NCBI GenBank assembly: GCA_910589415.1
Contig: OU342631.1
Coordinates: forward strand, 56,510,598-56,574,597
DNA: 64,000 nucleotides
From: Malachius bipustulatus
Lineage: Eukaryota > Arthropoda > Insecta > Coleoptera > Melyridae
Direction of reading: 5' to 3'
Shown here one piece after another: positions 31,698 to 44,000 of this stretch. Under the pieces are notes generated by a model that saw nothing but the letters and a program-made list of their open reading frames with translations, had not been told where the DNA came from and did not search any database. A program made the position numbers and the translations under genes. How positions within the stretch are numbered: position 1 is the stretch's first letter; each line of letters starts with the position of its first letter.

Positions 31698-34600
31698 ATG
31701 AAAACTATTTTTATATTTAGTGTCCTATTAGGATTAATAAGTCTCCCTGAAATTCTAGTAAGTATATCCTAACAAAAGTATATATTTTTTTATACATATT
31801 CGCATTATTTAGTGCTTATCAGAAGAAATGCAGGAATTGGCAAATACTCTTCATAAAACATGTATTGAAGAAACTGGAGCAAAAGAAGGTGAGTTCTTAC
31901 TATTCATAGTCTAAATTATTTTATAAGAGTAATGAGAGACATTTCCACATAACACTGGGTGCATCTGTAAGAATGGTCACCGGGAATATCTCAGAAACTA
32001 ATAAGCGTCATACAGCCTCAGGCAATTTTTTTTAAAGGAAAGTAGGAAAATCCTTGGAAAATAGTTTTGAGCTTCCAAAATGACTGCTAGGAGGCGTAAC
32101 AATCATGACGAAATAAAGAATTGGCATTCTTTCATTATTTTTCAAAATTAGGATATATTCAAAATATCATGAGTGTAATGCTTCAATAACCTCGATTTTT
32201 TTATCTTCAAGTTTTTTCAATTGTCCCATAAATAAAGTGGTTGGAGAACGTCAAAATTTTCGTTATACAAATGTCTATTATTCCGGTTCCTCAATGGAAT
32301 TTAACAAGATTAGCCTCGTTACAAAGAGTTTAGCTTCCTCTGTCGATTGCATTTTACGAATTTTTCATTTTGTTATTTGAAGAAAAATTAAATACAATGA
32401 TATGAAACACTATATTTTTACACAGTGAAAAACAGAAATAAATTCTTAAGATTTCATTGAAAATCGCAGTTAAATAATTTTCGCCCAACTATAGATATCT
32501 GCCAACAAAGTTGATTATATGAATTTTCAGAGTTGGACCCCATACGAATTCAATGCAAAAATCATACCTCGGTTAAATTACTGTAATTCAAATATGTTTA
32601 TGGCGGTCAACAGTCTACATGAGCGTAAAGTGAATACGAACATAGAGTGATAAAAACTCTTTGTAACGAGACTACTATTGTTAAAATCCCTTGAAGTTGA
32701 CCGGAATAATCGAAGTTTCAATAAAGAAAGTTTTGACGTTCCCACGCTAATTTAATTTTACATATACAGTGCATTTTTTTAAGTGTTGCCACAGGGAATA
32801 GAATGTAAAAAGATACACCTGTGTTAACTTATATTGTCTTGTACTTTGGAAGTCGTTTTTAATTTTCAATAATACAGGGTGCACCATGTATCCTTCTCTA
32901 TATTGCTATCTCCTGAACGCTAAGAGATACAGGGTCGGTTAAATTAGAGAAAAGATGCGCAGTTTTGTGGCCATCTCGAATTCGTCAAAACATGCAAGAT
33001 ATCTGTGACCGTTCCTGAAATATCCTGAAGAAACTGAAAAATCGATATTTCTTATTTTCCTCATATCTTTTTTATTATTGGAAATTAATAAATAATTTTT
33101 TGTCGGCTTACATAAGCCGTCAAGAGCTATCCATCTGACATTTCAAAAATTTTCAAGGCCTACTAGATCCAAGAGTTTTCACAGTCAACTTTCGTTTTTC
33201 TTATGGCCGCCATATTATTTTTCTATGTCGGTTGATATGAAAAAAATAATGGAAACCAAAAATTAATAAACGTAAAAAAAAAATTTTAATTTTTATTCTT
33301 AATTTTTCAAAGAAAAACCTAATAAAAAATCGTCGAAAAACGTCAACATTTGTAAAATACGCCGAAATAGTGCTTGCCTTATGGTTTTTTAATTTATCTA
33401 TGAAATTCGGTCTAAAAATGTGTATTTTTTGTAAAGAAAAAAGAAGAATAACATTTTTTTTTATTTATTTTTTGAAGTTTAACAATTTTTTGTTTTTATG
33501 ATTTTTTTTATACCGAACAACATATAAAAACAATATGGTGGTCATAAGAAAAACGAAAGTTGACTATGAAAATTCTGGGATCCAGTCGGCTTTGAAAATT
33601 TTTGAAATGTCAGATGGGTAGCTCTTGCCGACTTATGTAAGCCCACAAAAAATGATTTATTAATCTCCAATAATAAAAAAGATATGGCAAAAATAAGAAA
33701 TCTCGATTTTTCAGTTTTTTCAGGATATTTCAGGAACCGTCACAGATATCTTGTATGTCTCGACGGAATCGAGATGGCCAAAAAATTGCGCTCCTTTGGA
33801 CTTGTTTAACCGACCCTGTATCCGTTAGCGTTAGGAGATAGCAATATAGAGAAGGATACATGGTGGACCCTGTATAGTATGTACATGTCTTCTACTTTAC
33901 AATACTACCTTTCAGAAAAGCCGGTCGTTGTTTAATTTAATTATATAGCTGTCCCATTTAGGTAAAATGAACTGCATGAAACGGTAAGAGATACGAATTT
34001 TTTGGCAAAATTAAAGAAGTAACTTCCGCTTCCAATTTTCAGTGGAAGCTGTACGTATTATTATTATACAGTATTTGATACATTTATTGAAGTTTAGATT
34101 TACGTATGCGTAACCACAATATTAGCCGCCCAATAATGCAATATCATAGTTCATAGAAATAATATGATCATTTCTATATCTTTGGGTAACTCTTAAACGC
34201 ACTGCATGCCAATAGCTGGCCTGGCACCAACTTGATCTTCATTTTGTATTCTAATTTTCAGGAGCAATCCCAGATGCTATAAAAGGAACTTTTTCAGAAG
34301 AAGAATCTTTCAAATGTTATATATTTTGCTTGATGTCCCAAATGGCTTGTGTAAGTAACGTTATGCATTTTGGTTTAAATAATCGCAGATATATTTTCTA
34401 TTTTCTTGAATTTTTATTCATTGTAATCAAACAGTTTTATAAAATTTATGTTTTCAACCCTTACTTCGCAGAAACTCTGCATTGCGCATAGTGATGAATT
34501 ATAATTAAAACACTAATGTTGAAAAAAAAATTCAAAGTCAACTGCAATTTGTGGGAATTCTTCTCAAATTCTTGATAGAAATCATGTTTGAAATTGAAGA

Positions 34601-34999
34601 ATTGAAGAAGCCCATTGGCAATTGATTTTCTGTCCATCCTGAGGTATATTTCCAGCATGGAACTTTTTTGTTGATCGGTGAAAGCCATAATATTAAAGCA
34701 GGTTTGAGAAAAAAAAAACAGTTTTTGTGTTTTTTTTTAAGCAATTAACCAGGTTAATTTGGTTAAAATCGGGATTTTTGATTTTAACCAGTTTTCAAGA
34801 ATAATTTAAAATTTTAAGGAATATAATATTTATTTCAAAAAATAAGAATATGAAATAAATAAATAATATACATATGGGTGTCAATTTTTAACAAATAACA
34901 TGAATACAATATAGAAATTCTGATGAACACAGTATTGAAACTTAATTACTTCAACACTACACTATAATATCTGCTCTCCTAGTGCAAGTTAAATTAATA

Positions 35000-35052
<53 letters not shown>

Positions 35053-38000
35053 GCGTCGGCTTATTAGGGAGCGTCGGCTTGAATCGCAGATAGACGAAAT
35101 TCGACGAAATCTGGGCCGACTCACACAATATCTACAAAATAATAGATCCAAAACACTGATGAAGCATATGCACCACATTTTCAAGACAGTAAAAACTCAC
35201 ACAAAACATGAACATCATAACCAACACATCACTGAATACATGGACACCTTAAAACAGAAACTTGCAGCCAAAACGCAAAGACTACGTAGATACAGAACAT
35301 GCACTCAGCGAAAACAACACAACAAACAGTTTACAGAAAACGAAAAAATATTCTATAGAAACATGAATCAAAATAGTTCACAGAAAAATAACTATGAAAC
35401 ACCCACAAGAGAAGAACTCACACGATACTGGTCGTCCCTTTGGTCCGATCCGGTCCAGCATAGCAAGGACGCGAGTTGGATCAGAGAGGAGGAAAAACAT
35501 ACACAAAACATCACAGACATGCAATTCAGCGAGATTACACCACGAGACATAAGCGATACAATCAAAAACATTCATAACTGGAAGGCACCCGGGATAGACA
35601 ACATCCATAACTTCTGGTACAAGAAGTTCACATGCCTACATCCAAAACTGGCCGCACATTTTACAGATATCCTCAATAATCCGCAGAACACACCTGCATT
35701 CTTTACACAGGGCATCACATATATGATGCCAAAAAACAATAATACAGAAAACCCTACACAATACAGACCAATAACATGTCTCCCAACAATTTACAAAATT
35801 CTGACTTCAAACATAACAAACAAAATATACTCTCATCTGGAACACAATAACGCATTTACAGAACAGCAGAAGGGATGCCGCAGAAACCACATGGGATGCA
35901 AGGAACAACTCCTTATCGACTCAGTGGTTCTGCGTCAGGCACATAGACAACATAGACAATTAAACATGGCATACATAGATTATAAAAAAGCATTTGACAG
36001 CACACCACATACTTGGCTGATACACATATTAAACATTTACAAAATTCACCCTACGCTCATCGCCTTCCTCGAGAACATTATGACACACTGGAGAACTACA
36101 CTACGTCTTACGCTCAATAAAACAACTATAACTACAGAAGAAATACCTATACGTCGAGGCATATTCCAGGGGGACTCATTGAGTCCACTGTGGTTTTGCT
36201 TTGCCTTGAATCCACTCTCAAACATGCTGAATAATTCAAATTATGGATTCAACATAAGAGACAACAAAACAACGCACTATACTCTGTCGCATCTGCTATA
36301 CATGGATGATATAAAATTATACGCATCCACACAAACACAGCTGCAACATCTGCTGAAAATTACACACACATTCTCACAGGACATACATATGGAGTTTGGG
36401 TTGGAGAAATGTAAAACTCTCAACATCGAAAAAGGAACCCTGGTGGCAGGTGAATTCGCTCTTGAAAATGGCGACAAGATTGAATCCATGGAAGGGGGCG
36501 AGGTCTATAAATATCTTGGTTTCCAGCAGGCCAAGCTCACAGAACATACACAAATAAAACAAACACTAAGAAAAACGTACATGAACAGACTAAACCAAAT
36601 ATTAAAAACAAAACTGAATGCCAAAACACAATAAAAGCAATAAACACATACGCTGTACCGACACTGACATACTCGTTTGGAGTTATACAATGGACACAGA
36701 CAGACTTAGAAGACCTCCAGAGGAAAACCCGAACAACACTCACAAGACACAAACAACATCATCCTAAATCAGCCACAGAAAGGCTGACTCTACCTAGAGA
36801 GATGGGGGGAAGAGGCCTTATTGACATACCCAATCTGCACCACAAACAGATAAATAATCTTCGAGAGTTCTTTCACGCAAAACAAACCACGTCCAAACTA
36901 CACAAAGCCGTAAATATCGCAGACAGAAACAACACACCTTTAAACCTACATAACAAAAACTTGGAGCTACACATAACAGATAATAATACAAAACAGCAGT
37001 CGTGGACCCAGAAGGAACTCCATGGGAGACACCCCCATGAGCTGAGCCAGAACCATGTCGACAAACAGGCGTCGAACAAGTGGCTTAGTTGTGGGAACCT
37101 TTTTGGGGAGACCGAAGGGTTCATGATTGCTATACAGGATCAAACAATAAATACTAAAAACTACAGAAAACATATACTCAAGGACACCACAATCACAGAC
37201 GATACATGCAGAAAATGTCATTTATCACAGGAAACAATACAACACATTACAGCTGGATGCAGGATACTTACACAAACCGACTATCTACATAGACACAACC
37301 AGGTGGCGAACATTATACATCAAAAACTCGCAGCTCAGTACAAACTCATCGACATGTATACACCATATTACAAATACAACCCGCAAACAGTATTAGAAAA
37401 TAGCACTCACAAATTATACTATGACAGAGCCATCATCACAGATAAAACAATTCATCATAACAGACCAGACATCACATTAATAGACAAAGAAAACAAAAAT
37501 ACATATATAATAGATATAGCGATACCCAATACACACAACTTGCAGAAAACGGACACCGAAAAACATACAAAATACATAGATCTAGCACAGGAGGTGCGGC
37601 GCCTCTGGAGGATGGACAGGGTAGTCATCGTACCGATAGTCTTGTCCTCTACAGGGGTTGTACCATATACACTACATAAAAGCTTACAGACACTCAAAAT
37701 GCACAAAAATACGTACATAGAACTACAGAAAGCCACAATAATTAGTACATGTCACATCGTTAGAAAATTTCTGTACGCAGACATACAAATAGATGAACAT
37801 CCGACACATTTAACAGAATTGACACAACACACAAACTAAACACATGTAGTAGAACTTCTATGGCGATCTTGTCTTGGTGATAGCCCGACATGGTTGCTTG
37901 CCGCCGGGAGATGAGACCCGAGATGCTACATATATGCTGAAGAAAATAATAATAATAATAATAATATATATTTAGGCCATCTAAGATACATAATATATAC

Positions 38001-41000
38001 TGATGTACATCGGCTTTGTTCGGCTTTGTCACAACATTACATGGAACACATAGGTAAACAGGACACCTGAGCCACATGTGACAAACGTCCCCAGTCATAA
38101 AAAATACATTACCACTGAAATACAAGAATGAAACAACATACAACACGAAAAAAACACAACAATAAACAGCCTTAATCTAAGAAGCATAATATTCACTAAG
38201 GTCATAATATTCTCTATTATAATATTTCCTATCAAAAATATTTTCAATTTGATCTTGAAAGAAGGTGCATCGAGACAGTTTTTTATCTCAACGGGAAGAT
38301 TTTTATATATTTTTACAATGTTATAGTACGGTCCCCGCTGATAGAACGTGGTGTTATGCTTGGGGATTCTATAATCTCTGTGATTTCTTGTAATCATGCT
38401 GTCATATACTTCATTGTTCATAACAAAGTACTGATGACTCCTTTTCACAAACATGGCGCAAAATATATGTAGGTACAAAGATACGATCGTCATTACTTGA
38501 TACCTTTTAAAATATGATCTACATGACGTGGTCGCTGATAAACCATATATTGTCCTGTTTATACGCTTCTGTGCGACAAAAACTCTTTTCCATTGTGTTG
38601 ACCTGAACCAAAATATTATACCGTAACTCAAAATTACCTGTGTCCTGTGTGTGAATACCTATAATGTTCTTAATATACTCGTCGATACATTTGATTTTAA
38701 ATGTCTAACTATAGGGAAAAAAATCACAGTTTTGATACTACAAAGTTAACCTGTTCAGTTCAGCTAAGACTACTGTCAATTCTCAGACCCAAAATATTTA
38801 CAAACGACACCTCAGCTACCGTTTTTTTTTCATTTAGGCTAACCAAAGGAGAACGCAACTTTTTTGATAGCTGTTCTGATAAACTAAAATGTTGGTTTTA
38901 TTTTCATTTAGATGTAACGCGTTTTTAATGCACCATAGATTCATATTATTTACAATGTTAATACCAGACGTTGTCATACTTTCAAAATCATCTCTCAAAA
39001 CGACCACAGAGGTGTCATGCTGACATACCTTCATTGGTTCAAGTCTCGTCTGTAAGTTATTACTATAAAATAAGAGTCCTAAAATTGATCCTTGAGGTAT
39101 TCCCGATGTAATAGAGGACTCATCTGAAAAAAGCTCTCAGACAACACCCCTTCTCCACTAGATCGAACGCAAAACGCAACCCTGTACTTTCTCTCACTTA
39201 AAAATGATCTAAATAGGGCTAGTGATCTCCCCCGAACACCAAGCCGCCGCATTTTTTCAATCAATATAACATGGTTCACAATATCAAATGCTCGTGATAA
39301 GTCAAAATAAATTCCCATTACATTCACTCCCTCGTCGAGGTGTTATTTCCCGCACACTCTCAAAAATTGCGCTGTTCGTTGACCAAATCCATGCTGAGCG
39401 CTCGAAATTACTTTATACTTGATCAAATACATGTAAAGTCTTGAGCAAATTATTCTCTCAAAAATCTTAGAAAATTAAGAATGCAGTGACACTGGTCTAT
39501 AATTACTAATCTCACTTTTATTGCCCTTTTTATACAGGTGTACAACTTTTGACACCTTTAACGAGTCGGGAAAAATCCCTATCTCGATGCTAGAATTAAT
39601 AACATGCGTCAATTGTTTGCTGATATAGGATGAGTTTGTATCTACTAAATTATTTTAGGTCAGGTGAATAGAAAACCAAGCCTTATTGGTTTGTAAAAAA
39701 AACACTTGGTTTTAAACATGGATTAAACCATCGTTATGCAATAATATTAATAGCTTCATTTTCTTTACGACATGTTTAACATGTATAGAATAATTAGTCA
39801 ATAAATGGGTTAAAAATCTAAAAACTAAGAACTAAGAGAATAGAATACAATACAAAATGCACACGATTTACCGTGTGTCCCCGGATAGGTGAAACGACTC
39901 TTATAAAAGACAAAAAATTTTTGATTTTAATTGTCATTTTTTGGGGTTCAGCTCTGCTTGGTTAAAGAGTAATTTCTAACAAAATTTTTGTTTTGAAAAA
40001 TCAAGCATGCCTTGGAAATAAAAAAACATTTTTTCTGTGGAGTAAAGTGCCTTCTATGTGGCAAATACGAAAAAATGTTATTTGAAAAAGTTGTTCAGAA
40101 TCAAAATTTAGGCCCGTATACCAAATTTAAAAATCATAGGTCAACTTTGATCTTTTACATTTACTTTTATGTTTATTTCGCAAATCAAAGAATTTCATTT
40201 GTAACAAAGACGGATATTGACAGATTGCTATTGCTACGGATACAATTTGGTTTTTCCATGGCAGTCTTTGTTACAAAATGAAATTCTTTGATTTGTGAAA
40301 TAAAACATAAAAATAAGTGAAAAAATAAAAGTTGACCAATGCTTTTGAAATTTGGTATAGGGACCTAAATGTTGATTCTGAACAACTTTTTCAAATAACA
40401 TTTTGTCGTATTTGCCACTTAAAAGGCACTTTACTCAACAAAAAAAACGGTTTCTTGGAAATTTCCAAGGTATGTTTTATTTTTAAAAACTAAAATTTTG
40501 TTAGAAATTACTCTTTAACCAAGCAGGGCTGAACCCCAAAAAATTAAAATTAAAATCAAAAAATTTTTGTCTTTTATAAGAGTCGTTTCACCTATCCGGG
40601 GACACACGGTATGTAGTTTAATTAAACCAAGGATTAAAACCAATATAGTTTAAATCTGCCAACACTGATTAAAAGTAAGTAATATCTTTAATTATTTTAA
40701 TTTAAACTGACAGGAATGGAAATGATGACACGTGAGAATTTGAACTACTAATTAGAATTTATTTACTGTCTACATTTAGTAGGTTGCAATATATACACAG
40801 TATACAAATCTGTCTTAGAAGATAATAATAATAAAATAAATAAATACAAATATTATAAAATCAACCATAAAATATGGTGATGAATGATTTATTTTAAAAT
40901 TATTTTCTTAAAATGAGCTCAAATATGAGTGCAATAGCTATCTCTCTCTCTTTTAGGTCACTATAAATAGTTGATGAAAAATTTTATAAATCACACGATA

Positions 41001-44000
41001 TCTTTCTATGTCTTTGCCGTATCTCGCTCGTGTTCAGCCCCTCTACGTTCGACACATTTCCACCGAAAAAACTGAAAGGTTTTTTTTTATTTCCTTTAAA
41101 ATAACCCTTTCTCGTCCCTAGCCCGCCTCTCATTATCAAGGGAAAGAACCCCGACCACGCTTTTTCGAGGATTTGAAAAGATTTTTGTTTAATTTTTTGT
41201 TTTGGCCACCATATTGTTTATTTAAAAAAATATAATCAATCTATAGGCGACCAATCCAAGAAGTTTTTTTTTTCTGCGTGATGTAGGTGAAAAACTTGGG
41301 GAGTTATGTCCGATTCCATATGTTTTATGTATCCCCTCCAACCTTCACCGCTAATACACCGATCCGCACCGAAACCCTTAGGAAACATGAACAATTTACA
41401 GCGGCGAATTTTTTATACAGCATTACGTTGTATTTTTAGAAAATTTCAATATAATCTGGAAATCTCAAACACTACTGCACTTAGGTCTAGGGACTAATGT
41501 ACCAAATCCCTCCTAAGTATAGCATTTTAAATCCAAAAATGCAAAAAAAATTCGATTCCATTTGAATCAAGGAAAGTTGATGTCAACTTCCTGTATTTCC
41601 GGAAGTAGATACCTACATTTGTGAGACTGAATAACGATTTAGCAATTCAATTGAGAAGGAAGTTCACCGAGACAAACATTACACACAGTGCCATAATGGT
41701 TTTTAGAGACCGCATAATAACATGTGTCCGGGAGGGTGGAGGCACTTTCCTCTTAAAATTTAATTAACTGATTGTATTTATATTTTAAAAAATCAATGAA
41801 GTGAGTGGTACTTATTTTATCAAATTTCATGGATGTTTTGACATTTATCGGTTATAACAAACGGTAACCTTATTATTATAAAGCTGTTAGTATAAACCTG
41901 TTAACCAAGGCTCTCGGTTTACATGTCGCTCTAAAAATTTCAGTTGTCAAATCTGACAATCTGGCACGTCTTTTCACATCTTGCACACCTGTTCATAATA
42001 ATTTTTTAACGGAATAATTTTATCATACGGCGGCCATCTTGATTTTTTTAAATGAGAAGAAGGGTCACGTGATTCATAATTTGAAAGATTTCTCCATTCT
42101 ATATCCAAAAATTACATTTCTTTTAGTTTTATTGTGAAAAAAATACGGAACAAATTCAAAATAAGTAGGAATTTAAGACTAGGATGCTACCAAGACCTTC
42201 AAGGCAAGCTTTAAGATTATTAATTAGCTCTTAATACATTAAGATTCATGGTTTTTGTTCTTTACTGCTGCCGAATGTTTTATTTTTTTATTTTATTGAA
42301 AATGCACATGCACTGCAGGGAAATCCCTATGACGCTCTGGGAGCGGTGCATGAGCGGAGATGTCGATTCACGTTGGCCTTGAATCGCTGTAGGTTGTATA
42401 CTTCGGGAAACACGCCCGTTGGAATGCTATTCCAAAGTGATGCGGTTCTATACATAAAAGAAGTCTGAAATAGGGTGGCACGAGGTGTAACGAGCTGAAC
42501 CTGATACGGATGAGCGTCTGCGGCTCGAAGTGTATTTCTGCCCGGTCTAGTTCTAGGTGGGATCAAGCGGGCCACGTCTTTTGAACACTTTCCATAAAAA
42601 TATCTGTAAAATAGACTCAGGTCAGCTACTCTTCTTCGATGTTCGAGAGTGTCTACATTTTTTGTCAAATCTGGGTCCCCAATCAAGTGTATGGCTCTTT
42701 TCTGGATAGAGTCGAGTAATCTTTTTTCGCGTATGTTTAGGAGCTGAGCTCCAAACATGTGAGCAGTTCTCCAAGGATGGTGGGATTTGAGCCTTGTATA
42801 AGAGGAGAAGCTGTTGTGGTGTATAAAATTTCTTCGAGCGGAAGAGTGTTCCAAGTTTTTGAGAAGCACTCTTCGCCAGAGCTGCAACATGATCATGTCA
42901 AGACATGTTCGCTCCGAGGCTCACTCCAAGTTAACGAAGAGATGCCGATGGAGTAAGAGAGTATCTCGCCATCACCATATCTGGCTCTAAAACGTTGGAA
43001 TGTGGAGATTTTTAAAAGACAGAAACCTGATCTATGTTATATTTATAAGTAATAATAGAGAAAAAGTAATAATAAAAAAGTTATTTTGCACAGGCTAGGT
43101 ACATGATTTTAAATATGGTTTCACAAGAATTGAGATAAGTCACTGAGATAAGTTTACTGATATTTCGCGAGGGAATACAACAATTGTTTCTGTGAACAAT
43201 AATTAATTTGTTTTCTAGGCTCCGTAACTAAAACAATTCACACGACAATAGAATCTAGGAGTACATAGAATATACAGGGTGATTCTTAACCCATACTCAT
43301 AAACTTGGGAAATTATATCTTAAGACAAATATTGATCATTAGTCACAGAAATAATTGTAATAAAAGTTTTTTCGTTATGGTGGGAAATACATGGTGGGAA
43401 ATTTTTGTACCACCTATCATTGGGATCTAGTAAAATGTAGATAAGAGATACAGGGTCGTTAAATTATAATAAAGTTGCAATATTTTATGCTCTCCCAGAA
43501 TCTGATTTGAAATCAAAAGTTGCAGCGTGCCTTGCACGCTACATTTTCTTTTTCAAAATTTTGATTCTCGATTTAGAATATTTTTATAAAGTTCAGAAGA
43601 GTTATGATTGACTGTACATTTTTGCTGGTGTAAGAGGCTGTATTAGGCAAAGATCACGAACGAACATCTGGCAGCTATTAAGAAATTCCTGCTTTTGTTA
43701 TTTGAGTAAGACGTAGAAAACATGTCTGGTCGATTTTCTGTCCCGGTTCTAGGTTTTCAGAGTTTGAAAAGTATATCATCTTATGCGAATTAATTTTCCG
43801 CGTCTAACGAGACCACTCTCATCTTGCTACTCTAGATTTCCGATTAGTTATCCAGATAAAACCTAAAATATTATTTCTTTGGGTGTGGGTTAAAAAACAG
43901 GAAAAGATAGTTGAGAAGACCCATAAAGAAACATATAAAAAAAACTTGCATTTCGTTCTGAGACACGACAGGCCTCGAGTATATGCGGATTCACGATTGT

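Noticed and set aside
34957..38146. Many minus-strand ORFs of 60-130 codons opposite the Dong-like LINE
   Set aside because: They are antisense shadows of the plus-strand RT/endonuclease, rich in Cys/Phe/Val as complements of its A-rich codons. Only 38095-38631 and the pieces further right are real LINE sequence.
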